From JAOPZW01 sp963707695 (GTDB lineage Bacteria; Actinomycetota; Thermoleophilia; Solirubrobacterales; Solirubrobacteraceae), in the NCBI GenBank assembly GCA_963707695.1, contig CAVPQY010000002.1, forward strand, positions 248,001-312,000: a stretch of 64,000 nucleotides of DNA, given 5' to 3'. This document shows positions 1-8,740 of the stretch, piece after piece (positions within the stretch are counted from its first letter, which is position 1; every line of letters begins with the position of its first letter). A program made the position numbers and the translations under genes. Below the pieces are notes generated by a model that saw only the letters and a list, made by a program, of their open reading frames with translations, did not search any database and had not been told where the DNA came from.

Positions 1-394
1 GAGGCGAGGTCCGGCCCGGGCTGGCCGGCGAGCAGCGGCAGCCCGATCCCGAAGGCCACGACGAGCATCAGCAGCCCGATGAGCAGGCCCGTGATCCCGT
101 AGGCCACCATCCGCGCGACCGTCAGGCGGGCGCGGTCGGGGGCGACCAGCAGCGACGGCGCCAGCGTGCGGTGGCGGTACTCGCCGGTGGCGCCGACGAC
201 GCCGAAGATCAGGAGCACGAAGGCCGTCGTCCCGCCGAAGTTCACCGCGTCGCGCTTGTCCGGGACGTTCCGCGGGTCGCCGGAGAGGATGCTGAGCAGG
301 ACGACGAGCAGGACGAGGACGATCGCGGCCACCGCGAAGCCGATCGCGGTGCGGGTCGTGCGGAGCTTGAGCAGCTCGCCGGAGAGCAGGCGGG

Positions 395-398
<4 letters not shown>
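1..398 (-). CDS. ABC-2 type transporter permease, partial
   Basis: N-terminal 132 residues of a membrane permease; the rest lies beyond the left edge. The start is a GTG that overlaps the stop of the upstream ATPase gene as GTGA, so the two are translationally coupled. The protein opens with a short cytoplasmic stretch (LLSGELLKLRTTRTAIG) followed by a hydrophobic segment at about residues 16-36 and two more further on. The motif TGEYRHRTLAPSLLVAPDR is the typical loop of ABC-2 permeases that work with a DrrA/CcmA-type ATPase, commonly for drug, lipid or peptide export. The substrate cannot be told from sequence. Confidence 0.85.
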
Positions 399-1358
<960 letters not shown>

Positions 1359-1451
1359 GGCCGACAGCAGACCGGACGGCCCGGACGGCCGCAAGCGGCG
1401 CAGGGACGTGCCCGTCGTCCCCGCCCGGGCCGCCGGCCCGCGGCGCGATCG

Positions 1452-2619
1452 TCAGCCCGCCGCGACGAGGAGCGTGGTCGCGTCCTCGAGCAGGCCCGCG
1501 AAGAGCTGCTCGTGGGCGTCGTCGAGGCGATCCGCGGCGAGCACCACGAGCCGACCGCCGGACCCCGTCGCGGGACCGGCCAGGCCGGTCACCGCGCCGG
1601 GGTCCGGCCGTGACGCCCCGAGGCGGTCGACGCCCGGGCGATCGCGCAGAGGACGGGCGCGCGCCAGCTCGTCGCCGAGGCTCAGGGGGAGCGGGCTCGC
1701 CCACGACGAGCGTGGGGCGCGCGACCTCCGCCGTCCACAGCAGGGCGCACCGGAAGCCGCCGCTGTCGCGCAGCTCGGTCAGGAGCGCGGCGAGGAGCAC
1801 CTCGCCGCGGTTGCCGCCCACCGCCCGCGCGGCGACGTCGGCGAGCCCGCGCGACGCGCGGACGGCCGCGGCGTGCAGCGCGCCCAGGCGCCAGGCGTCG
1901 GTGACGTCGTCGACGGTCGTGAGCATCAGGGGGCGGCCGGCGAGCTCGACCGCGCGCGACGACGCCGTCCCGACGCGGACGCTGCCGTCCGGGCGCAGCG
2001 CGCGCACCGTCACGTCGTGCGCGCTGCCGGTCCGCCGCACCTCGGCGACGAGGCGCTTGCGCTCGCCGTCGTCGTACCAGGTGCCGGACTCGGTCGCCCG
2101 GCGGCCGACGAGCTCGTCGCGCTCGCGCCCGAGGAAGCGGCAGAACGCCTCGTTGACCTCCCGGACCAGCGCGGTCTCCGGGTCGGAGATGACCACGCCG
2201 GTCGCGGTCGTGCCGAGCACGATGGCCAGCAGCCGCTCGGTCTCCGCCAGCCGCGCCTCCGGGCGCTGCGCCGCGCGCTCGGCGGCGCTCGAGCGGCCCA
2301 GCAGCTCGCGCACACCGTCCAGGCCCGGGCCGCCGCCCGCGCGCAGCCCCGTCAGCGTGCCCATGAGCGCGTCGCGCTCGTCGAGCACGCGCCGGGCGCC
2401 GGCGAGCAGCGCCGCGCCGTCCCCGGTCAGGCGCACGCCGCGCGCCCCGCGGTCCAGCAGCGGGCGCCCGGCGAGCGCCTCGAGGTTGCGCATCCGCTTG
2501 GCCACCGCCGGGCGGCTGATCCCGAGCCGCTCGGCCGCGCCCGCGAGGCTCCCCTCCGCCGCGCAGACGACCAGCGTCTCCAGCTCCGCGAGCTCGGGGG
2601 CGCGGATGGGCTGCGGCAT
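1452..2619 (-). CDS. LysR-type HTH regulator with PAS and GAF-like sensor domains (frameshifted)
   Basis: Residues 1-65 are a classic LysR winged helix (LETLVVCAAEGSLAGAAERL, then ISRPAVAKRMRNLEALAGRP). Instead of the periplasmic-binding-like LysR effector domain, the protein continues with a PAS domain at about 120-245 (VISDPETALVREVNEAFCRF, TESGTWYDDGERKRL) and a GAF-like region at about 250-388. The frame breaks at a run of five G on the top strand (1685-1689). With four G the protein continues EPAPLSLGDELARARPL and ends at 1452, giving 388 residues. A TACGGT box six bases before the ATG suggests a leaderless transcript. The architecture implies sensing of a ligand, redox state or light by PAS/GAF; the target genes are unknown. 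Confidence 0.8.
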
Positions 2620-2625
2620 CCCGCG

Positions 2626-2631
2626 ACCGTA
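2626..2631 (-). promoter_or_regulatory. -10 box of a leaderless promoter
   Basis: TACGGT on the minus strand, separated by six bases from the ATG of the LysR-PAS gene. The spacing puts the transcription start at or next to the start codon. No clear -35 box. Confidence 0.55.
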
Positions 2632-2644
2632 CCGGGGCCCGAGG

Positions 2645-2768
2645 CGGGTGGGAACCGGAGGTTCCCGCAGCTGGCATCGATGGAGGCTCCTCGGGCGCGG
2701 ACGGATGGCCGATCTCCTGAACGCGGGCTCAAGTCCCGTCTCCGGCCACCACCCAGGAAAGGGACCCG
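2645..2768 (+). promoter_or_regulatory. Structured 5' leader of the SipW-class protein gene
   Basis: About 120 bases ahead of the ATG at 2769. A hairpin GGGAACC/GGTTCCC is followed by a nested pair of stems, TGGCCG/CGGCCA enclosing GCGGG/CCCGT. A purine-rich AGGAAAGGG then lies about five bases before the ATG, so this gene has a Shine-Dalgarno leader, unlike many neighbours. I could not match it to a known riboswitch class. Confidence 0.35.
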
Positions 2769-3389
2769 ATGTCCTCCGCCCCCCTCACGCCGCCGGCGCC
2801 GCACGCACGCGGCGACCGCCGCCGCCTCGTCATGGGCCTCGTCGTGCTCGCCGTCGCGCTCGCGGGCCTGACGTCGCTCGTCACCGGCGCGTTCTTCACG
2901 GATTCGCAGTCCGTGACCGGCAACACCTTCTCGACGGGCACCGTGAAGCTCGGCGTCACGCCCGCGACGGCCGCCGTCACCTTCAGCGGCATGGCCCCCG
3001 GCGACGTGGTCACGGCGCCGATCACCGTGCAGAACACGGGCACGCTCTCCGAGCGCTACAGCGTCCTCTCCACCACCACGGAGAACGTGCTCGCCGGGCA
3101 GCTCGCGCTCCAGCTCAAGTCCGGCGTGACGACCTGCACCACCGCCGGCTTCGCCGCCACGGGCACGAGCCTCTACGGCGCCGCCGCGCTGGGCTCGACC
3201 ACCGGGACGAAGGTCCTCGGCGACGCCGCCCAGGGCGCCCAGGCCGGTGACCGCACGCTGGCCGCCGGGGCGAGCGAGGTGCTCTGCGCCCAGGTGACGC
3301 TGCCGACCTCCACCGGCAACACGTTCCAGAACCTCACCACCACCGCCACCCTGAAGTTCGACGGCGAGCAGACGACGAACAACCCGTAG
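2769..3389 (+). CDS. SipW-class signal peptide secreted protein (CalY/TasA-like)
   Basis: 206 residues. After a short basic N-terminus comes one membrane segment (residues about 22-42) and then the pattern GAFFTDSQSVTGNTFSTG. This matches SipW-cognate signal peptides, in which a hydrophobic stretch is followed by A/G-x-F-(T/S)D and N-x-F-x-x-G. The mature part is a beta-rich, Thr/Ser/Gly-rich domain with two cysteines (TTCTTAG and EVLCAQV) that could form a disulfide. The family includes Bacillus TasA and camelysin, but Actinobacteria use this signal for varied surface proteins, so a fibre role is only a possibility. The gene immediately downstream encodes a SipW-type peptidase, the expected processing enzyme. 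Confidence 0.75.
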   Translation: MSSAPLTPPAPHARGDRRRLVMGLVVLAVALAGLTSLVTGAFFTDSQSVTGNTFSTGTVKLGVTPATAAVTFSGMAPGDVVTAPITVQNTGTLSERYSVLSTTTENVLAGQLALQLKSGVTTCTTAGFAATGTSLYGAAALGSTTGTKVLGDAAQGAQAGDRTLAAGASEVLCAQVTLPTSTGNTFQNLTTTATLKFDGEQTTNNP

Positions 3390-3414
3390 GTCGCCGCCGC
3401 CGACCGACGCCACG

Positions 3415-4791
3415 ATGTCCCCTCCGCCCGCGACCGGATCCCCCAGGCCGTGGGCGCGGGGCGTCGTGCGCGTCGGCCGGGCGGTCCTCGCCGCCGGCGT
3501 GCTGCTCTGCGCCGCCGGCCAGGCCGTCCCGGCGCTCGTGCACCTCCGCGGCGACCGGCTCCTGGTCGTCGTGTCGGGGAGCATGGCCCCGACCTTCCGC
3601 GCCGGCGACGTCGTCGTGGTGCGCGACCCGCGCGCCTCGGAGCTGCGGCCGGGCATGGTCGTCGCGTTCCACGCGCCGGGGTCCCCTCAGCGCCTGACGA
3701 CGCACCGCATCCGCTCCCTGCGCCCCCGGCCCTCCGGCCTGTTCCTGCAGACGCAGGGCGACGCCAACCGGACGCCCGACCCGGACTTCACGCCGGCCGC
3801 CGCGGTCGTCGGCGTCATGGGCGGCCACGTGCCGCACGCGGGCGTCTGGCTGTCGCGCCTGCAGTCGCCGGGCGTCAGGCTCGTGCTGCTGGGCCTGCCG
3901 CTCCTGGCGCTCGTGCTGGCGCAGGCCTGGGCGCTGTGGGGCGCGCACGGCGGCGGGCGCCTCCTGTCGCGCGGTGCGGCGGGGGCGATCGTCGCGGGGC
4001 TCGTCGTCGGCGCGGCCGCGGTGGTCCCCGGGACCCGGGCGACGTTCACCGCGTCGGCGTCGGTCGGCGCCAACGCCTTCGCCACCACCTCGTTCTGCGC
4101 CTCCGCCTCGACGTACGCGAGCACGATCCTCGCCGGGGCGCCCGACCGCCTCTACCGTCTCGGCGAGGCGAGCGGCACGACCGCCGTGGACGCGTCGGGC
4201 ACCGCCGACAACGGCACGTACCGGAACGCGCCGACGCTGGGGCGGCCCGGCGCGATCAAGTGCGACACGTCGACGGCCGTGGGCTTCGACGGCGCCACGG
4301 AGTACGTCAGCACCGCCAAGCAGGTCACCAACCCGGCGACGTTCACGCTCGAGGCCTGGTTCCGCACGGCGGTCGGCGGCGGGCGCATCATCGGCTTCGG
4401 CGACGCGACGACCGGTGCGAGCACGACCGCCGACCGCCACGTCTACCTGACCGACGCCGGCCAGGTCGTCTTCGGCGTCAACCCCACGACGAAGAAGGTC
4501 GTGACGAGTCCCCTGACCTACCTCGACGACCGCTGGCACCTCGTCGACGCGACGCTCGGCGCGACCGGGATGCGCCTGTACGTCGACGGCGCGCTCGTGG
4601 CCTCGGACGCGGCGACGACCACCACGACGAGCTACAAGGGCTACTGGCGGCTCGCCTACGACGTGCTCACGGGGTGGCCGGGCGCGCCCAGCCGGCCCTA
4701 CTTCACGGGCCTGCTCGACGAGGTCGGGATCTCCGCCACGGCGCTCACCGCGGCGCAGGTGTCCGCGCACTTCGCCGCGAACCACCCGTAG
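3415..4791 (+). CDS. SipW-type signal peptidase I fused to a LamG domain
   Basis: 458 residues. Residues about 20-40 form a membrane anchor. The catalytic Ser sits in VVSGSMAPTFRAGDVVVV and the second catalytic position is a His (RLTTHRI), as in the ER/archaeal/SipW group rather than the Ser/Lys pair of LepB. Two further hydrophobic segments follow at about 143-165 and 180-200. The second leads into TRATFTASASVGANAFATTSF, which has the shape of a SipW substrate signal. The rest, about 225-458, is a concanavalin-like LamG domain (VGFDGATEYV, TFTLEAWFRT, LYVDGALVA, TGLLDEVGIS) of the carbohydrate- or surface-binding kind. The gene lies 25 bases after the SipW-class protein gene, so the two are likely co-transcribed. 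The peptidase may process both its neighbour and its own LamG tail. Confidence 0.85.
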   Translation: MSPPPATGSPRPWARGVVRVGRAVLAAGVLLCAAGQAVPALVHLRGDRLLVVVSGSMAPTFRAGDVVVVRDPRASELRPGMVVAFHAPGSPQRLTTHRIRSLRPRPSGLFLQTQGDANRTPDPDFTPAAAVVGVMGGHVPHAGVWLSRLQSPGVRLVLLGLPLLALVLAQAWALWGAHGGGRLLSRGAAGAIVAGLVVGAAAVVPGTRATFTASASVGANAFATTSFCASASTYASTILAGAPDRLYRLGEASGTTAVDASGTADNGTYRNAPTLGRPGAIKCDTSTAVGFDGATEYVSTAKQVTNPATFTLEAWFRTAVGGGRIIGFGDATTGASTTADRHVYLTDAGQVVFGVNPTTKKVVTSPLTYLDDRWHLVDATLGATGMRLYVDGALVASDAATTTTTSYKGYWRLAYDVLTGWPGAPSRPYFTGLLDEVGISATALTAAQVSAHFAANHP

Positions 4792-4848
4792 GCCCTGGGC
4801 GGCGCGGCGCGCAGGGCGCCGGCCGCCCCGGGCGGCCCGCCGGCCGGG

Positions 4849-4854
4849 TACGTT
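4849..4854 (+). promoter_or_regulatory. -10 box of a leaderless promoter
   Basis: TACGTT, six bases before the ATG at 4861. No Shine-Dalgarno sequence lies in between. Confidence 0.5.
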
Positions 4855-4860
4855 TGCCCG

Positions 4861-5748
4861 ATGCCCGCACCGCTGCCCCGGTACGAGCTGCGGGCCGCCC
4901 TCGCCGCCGCCGTCGCTCGCGTCTTCGCGCAGTTCTACGGTCGGGGGCCGTCCGCCACCCGCGTCTGGCTCCTGGACGAGTACGTCCTGGCCGTGTGCGA
5001 GGACGTCCTGACGACGGTCGAGGAGACGCTGCGCTCCGGCGGTGACGCCGAGCTCGTCAGCGACGTGCGCCTGGCCTTCCAGGACCTCATGACGCGCGCC
5101 TTCGTCGACCAGGTCGAGCACCTCACCGGGCGGACGGTCGTCGGGTACCACAGCCAGGTGCTCGTCGATCAGGACCAGGCGATCGAGCTGTTCGTCCTCG
5201 ATCCCGCCGACGGGACCGCGGACGAGGACGCCGGCGGCGACGACCCCGCCGCCGCCACGGCGCCGGACCCGGGCGCGCCGGCCTCCGACCGGCCCGGCCA
5301 CACGGGCGACGCCGACCGGCTGCCGGGCCCCGGCCAGCGCCCCGGGCCCGGTGCCCGCGCGTCGCAGGACGCGGGGCGTCGCCACGGGCCGCAGCGGATG
5401 GCCGTCGGCAACGCCGTCGTGCGCCTCCTGACGGAGTCCTACGGGCGCGGCCCCACGCGCACGCGCACGTACTTCGCCGGCCGCCACGTCCTCTGCGCCC
5501 TCGAGGAGCCGCTCACGACGGTGGAGCGCACCCTGGCCGAGGGCGGTCGCCGGGACCTCGTCCGCCGGATGCGCCGCCGGTTCGTGGCCCTCGAGGCCGA
5601 CCGGTTCCGCGCGGCCGTCGAGCCCCTCGTCGGGACCCGCGTCCTGGCCTGCGAGGCCCAGGTCGTCTTCGACCCCGACGTCCTGTTCCTCGTGTTCGCC
5701 CTCGACGGCGAGCCGGTCCAGGCGGAGGCCCTCCCGGACGGGCGCTGA
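4861..5748 (+). CDS. Tandem DUF2294 (MpsC-like) protein
   Basis: 295 residues, soluble. It holds two copies of a DUF2294-type domain, at about residues 10-118 and 176-290, joined by an acidic, Pro/Gly-rich linker (about 120-175). Both copies show the same order: an F/L-x-x-x-Y-GRGP motif (FYGRGPSATR; SYGRGPTRTR), then L-x-x-x-x-LTTVE(E/R)TL, and a late EAQV/SQV-type strand. DUF2294 proteins usually carry one domain of about 120 residues; the family is annotated as MpsC-like after a staphylococcal Na+-linked membrane potential system, but its biochemistry is open. No mpsA/B partners lie nearby. A TACGTT box six bases upstream suggests its own leaderless promoter. Confidence 0.75.
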   Translation: MPAPLPRYELRAALAAAVARVFAQFYGRGPSATRVWLLDEYVLAVCEDVLTTVEETLRSGGDAELVSDVRLAFQDLMTRAFVDQVEHLTGRTVVGYHSQVLVDQDQAIELFVLDPADGTADEDAGGDDPAAATAPDPGAPASDRPGHTGDADRLPGPGQRPGPGARASQDAGRRHGPQRMAVGNAVVRLLTESYGRGPTRTRTYFAGRHVLCALEEPLTTVERTLAEGGRRDLVRRMRRRFVALEADRFRAAVEPLVGTRVLACEAQVVFDPDVLFLVFALDGEPVQAEALPDGR

Positions 5749-6109
5749 GCCGGCGCGCCGCTCCGGGCCCCGCCGGGCCGCGCCCGGCCGCCGCTCCGAG
5801 CGCCGCCCGCCCCGCCGGTCGGCGCGCCGGGCGACCGCTCGTCGTCCCGGGGCGACCGATCATCCGTCCAGAACGCGTGACCTGGGGCCGCGGGCGTGTC
5901 ACCTTCTCGACGTGCCCTAGCGGCACGGGGGCGGTCGAAGCGCTGGGGGGCGACATCGATCGCAAGTCGTGGTGACAGCCGGGGGCCTTCCTTCTCGCCC
6001 CCGGCTCTCACCCGAATCCGCCGGTCGCGCCGGCGTCCGCCGTCGGACCGGCTTCCGGTTCGTCGGGAGGCGGCCGTAAGCCACACGGGTTCCATCCCGT
6101 TTCAGGGGC
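5749..6109 (+). other. Intergenic region with two hairpins
   Basis: About 360 bases without a convincing gene. Position 5911-5927 forms a six-pair hairpin (CGTGCC/GGCACG). Position 5977-6006 forms a ten-pair GC-rich hairpin with a ten-base loop. Position 6086-6102 holds a smaller ACGGG/CCCGT hairpin close to the next start. The large hairpin lacks a T tract, so it may be a terminator of the actinobacterial kind or a leader element of the downstream secreted-protein gene. Confidence 0.5.
5977..6006 (+). terminator. Strong hairpin, possible terminator
   Basis: Ten perfect pairs (5977-5986 with 5997-6006) around the loop CTTCCTTCTC. It lies 229 bases after the DUF2294 gene and about 100 bases before the next start. 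There is no U-tract on either strand. Confidence 0.4.
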
Positions 6110-7738
6110 ATGCGACATGCCGTTCCCAAGCTCGTGCTCGCGAGCGCGCTCGCCGGCCTGGCCATCCCCGGCTCCGCGCTCGCCGGCCAGGCCTCGCTCA
6201 GCCCGGCCAGCGGCGCTCCCGGCTCCACGGTCGTCGTCCACGGCACCGGCTTCCCCGGCTCCAAGCGGGTGACGGTCAAGCTGACCGGCCGCTCGGCGGT
6301 GCGGGTCAAGGCCTCGTCGGGCGGCTCCTTCACCGCGCGCGTCAAGGCCCCGAGCGGCCGTCGCGGGTGGATCACCGTCACGTCGCGCAGCGGGTCGCGC
6401 AAGGTCGTCAACCGCTTCCACGCCACGCGCGGCGGCGCCGGCCAGGTCGTCGAGGTCGCCTCGTCGAGCGGCAGGCGCCTGCGGATCACGCCGGCGAGCA
6501 TCACCGCCGGCCAGACGATGCGCATCGACGGCGCCGGCTTCAAGAAGGGCCGGACCGTCCGGCTCTCCGGCTTCGGGCTGAGCCGCAGCTACCGGGTCAG
6601 CCGCAGCGGCACGTTCAAGGCGCTGGTCTCGCTGCCCGACTCGCTCAGGGGCGGGAGCTACCGCGCCACGCTCCGCGCGACCGGCGTGCGCCTCGTCGTG
6701 GGCGTCAGGGTCAGGGCCGCGACGATCCAGACCACGCCCACCACGTCGACGCCGGTCGTCGTCGCGCCGGGGTTCACGCCGCCGCCGCCGGCGCAGCCCG
6801 GTCCGCCCCCGCCGCCGGCCAAGAAGCCGCCGGTGAACACGGTCGCGCCGAAGCTCACCTACGCCGCGGGCCCGGACGGCAAGATCCACGACGGCGGCGC
6901 CCTGAGCGTCACCTCGGGCACCTGGTCGAACGCGCCCAAGAGCTACGCCTACCAGTGGCAGCGCTGCACCGACACCAACGGCTGCACGCCGATCTCGGGG
7001 GCGACCACCACGAAGTACACGGCCACGACCGCGGACGTGGGCTTCTCGCTCAGCGTCGTCGTCACCGCCGCGAACGCCGACGGCAAGACCGCCGCCACGT
7101 CGAACGGCACCGACGCGGTCGCCGCGAAGGTCTACCCCTCGGGCCAGATCGCGCTGTGGCACATGGACGACGCCGCCGGGCAGATGACGGACTCGTCGGG
7201 CAACGGCCACACCGGCACGACCCACAGCATCGGCTTCGGGCAGGTCGGGAAGCTCGGGACCGCGTTCGGCTTCAACGGCACGAACAGCTCCGTGACCGTG
7301 CCGATCGGTGACATGAGCCCCGGCCCCCAGAACATGACGATGTCGATCTGGATGCAGACGACGCTGAAGCCGCCGGTCCCCGGTCCGCAGGACTGGGACC
7401 TGCTCCGCGCGGGCTTCTACGCGACGGGCGCCGAGTACAAGATGGAGTACTACCCCGACGGCGCGGCATCCTGCGGGTTCAAGGGCGACGCGGGCTACAA
7501 GGAGGTCCACAACGACCCCACCGCCCCGGGCGCGCCCGACCTGGCCGACGGCCAGTGGCACCAGATCACCTGCAAGCGGGCGGGGAACTACGTCCAGACG
7601 ATCGTCGACGGCCAGGTGACCCAGAAGTACCAGCCGATCGGCTCCATCGTCGTCGGTGACGACCTGGCCATCGGGGCCCACCCGGGGTCGGAGTTCTTCA
7701 ACGGCCGGCTCGACGAGGCCAGCATCACCTTCGGCTAG
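6110..7738 (+). CDS. Secreted Ig-like/LamG surface protein
   Basis: 542 residues with a Sec signal peptide at 1-25 (LVLASALAGLAIPGSALAGQ). Residues about 26-105 and 122-205 are two IPT-like modules (PGSTVVVHGTGFPGSKRVTV; ITAGQTMRIDGAGFKKGRTV). A Pro-rich linker follows (about 220-240), then an Ig-like repeat (NTVAPKLTYAAGP ... SGTWSNAPKSYAYQWQRC) seen in many actinobacterial surface proteins. A LamG domain occupies about 345-542 (FGFNGTNSSVTVP, SIWMQTT, GRLDEASITFG). It is likely attached to or released at the cell surface and binds polysaccharide; no catalytic motif is visible. The first IPT-like module resembles the N-terminus of the metallophosphoesterase at 39493. The stop overlaps that of the convergent kinase gene in a CTAG. 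Confidence 0.8.
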   Translation: MRHAVPKLVLASALAGLAIPGSALAGQASLSPASGAPGSTVVVHGTGFPGSKRVTVKLTGRSAVRVKASSGGSFTARVKAPSGRRGWITVTSRSGSRKVVNRFHATRGGAGQVVEVASSSGRRLRITPASITAGQTMRIDGAGFKKGRTVRLSGFGLSRSYRVSRSGTFKALVSLPDSLRGGSYRATLRATGVRLVVGVRVRAATIQTTPTTSTPVVVAPGFTPPPPAQPGPPPPPAKKPPVNTVAPKLTYAAGPDGKIHDGGALSVTSGTWSNAPKSYAYQWQRCTDTNGCTPISGATTTKYTATTADVGFSLSVVVTAANADGKTAATSNGTDAVAAKVYPSGQIALWHMDDAAGQMTDSSGNGHTGTTHSIGFGQVGKLGTAFGFNGTNSSVTVPIGDMSPGPQNMTMSIWMQTTLKPPVPGPQDWDLLRAGFYATGAEYKMEYYPDGAASCGFKGDAGYKEVHNDPTAPGAPDLADGQWHQITCKRAGNYVQTIVDGQVTQKYQPIGSIVVGDDLAIGAHPGSEFFNGRLDEASITFG

Positions 7739-8711
7739 CCGAGCGCAGGGCGGTCGAGCGGCAGCCGGACGCGGAACGTCGTCCCGCGTCCGAGCTCCGA
7801 CTCGGCCGTGATCGTCCCCTCGTGGCCTTCAACGAGGGAGCGGGCGGTCGCAAGCCCCAGGCCGGTGCCCGGGATCCCCCGGCCGCGCGCGCCCGACGCG
7901 CGGAAGAAGCGGTCGAAGAGGTGCTCGACCTCCGCCGGCGCGATGCCGATCCCGGCGTCCGCCACCTCGAGGACCGCGGTCGTCGCGTCGCGGCGCAGGC
8001 GGACCTCCACCCGGCCGCCGTCGGGCGAGTACTTCACGGCGTTCGACAGCAGGTTGTCGAGCACGCGGCGCAGGTGCGCGCCGTCGGCGAGCAGCGGGAG
8101 CGCGTCGGGACCGGGGTCGAGCGCCACGTGGACGCCGCCCTGGCGCGCCGTCGCGTCGACGTCGGCGACGGCGTCGCGCGCGAGGGCGCGCAGGTCGAGC
8201 GGCTCGCGGTCGAGGTCGAGCGCGCCCGCCTCGGCGCGGGCCACGAGCAGGAGGTCGTCGATCATCCCGTCCAGGCGGCGGGCGTTGCGCAGGACGATCG
8301 CGCCGTGGGCGGCGGCCTGCTCGGATGTCGCCTCGCCGGCGGCGAGCTCCTCCGCGAAGCCGATGATCGACGTCAGCGGTGTGCGCAGGTCGTGCGACAT
8401 CGACGCGAGCAGCTCCTGGCGCGCGCGCCGGGCCGACTCGACGGCCTCCTGGCGCTCGAGCTGGTCGCCGACGAGGCGCGCGAGCACCTCCATGAGCCGC
8501 ACGTGCTGGCCGCCGAGCTCCTCGTGCGCCTCGCCCGAGAGGCAGCAGAAGGTCCCGTAGAGCGAGCCGTCGTGGCGGCGGAGCGGCACGCCGAGGCGTG
8601 GCGGAACTGGCCGACGAAGGCGAGCTCCATGCCGGTGAGCTCACGGGCGGTCCGCAGGGCGCGCTCGATGACGACGTCGGGGGACGGGGAGCGGGACATC
8701 CCGCTCCCCAT
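7735..8711 (-). CDS. GAF sensor histidine kinase with a deletion in the GAF domain
   Basis: The kinase core is complete: H-box SMSHDLRTPLTSIIGF, N-box LRRVLDNLLSNAVKYSPDG, G1 VADAGIGIAP and G2 GTGLGLATAR. It is preceded by the C-terminal half of a GAF domain (GVPLRRHDGSLYGTFCCLSG). The N-terminal GAF residues (ERALRTARELTGMELAFVGQF) lie in another frame starting at 8711 or 8699. The two halves meet at about 8595-8601, and roughly 70 residues normal for this GAF type are missing, along with the frame. So this is either a real internal deletion or an assembly fault. If real, a shorter kinase starting at 8589 might still be made. The gene is last in a leftward run, 29 bases after the diguanylate cyclase gene. 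No response regulator is adjacent. Confidence 0.7.
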
Positions 8712-8740
8712 CGGCAGCGCGCCGCGGGAGCTGAAGGCGC

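Noticed and set aside
2725..2760. tRNA-like T-arm GCGGG-CTCAAGT-CCCGT before the SipW-class gene
   Set aside because: No matching acceptor or D arm upstream, and no anticodon arm; more likely a leader stem.
5880..6109. Possible known riboswitch (cobalamin, c-di-AMP or c-di-GMP)
   Set aside because: Strong hairpins are present but I found none of the conserved core sequences of these classes.
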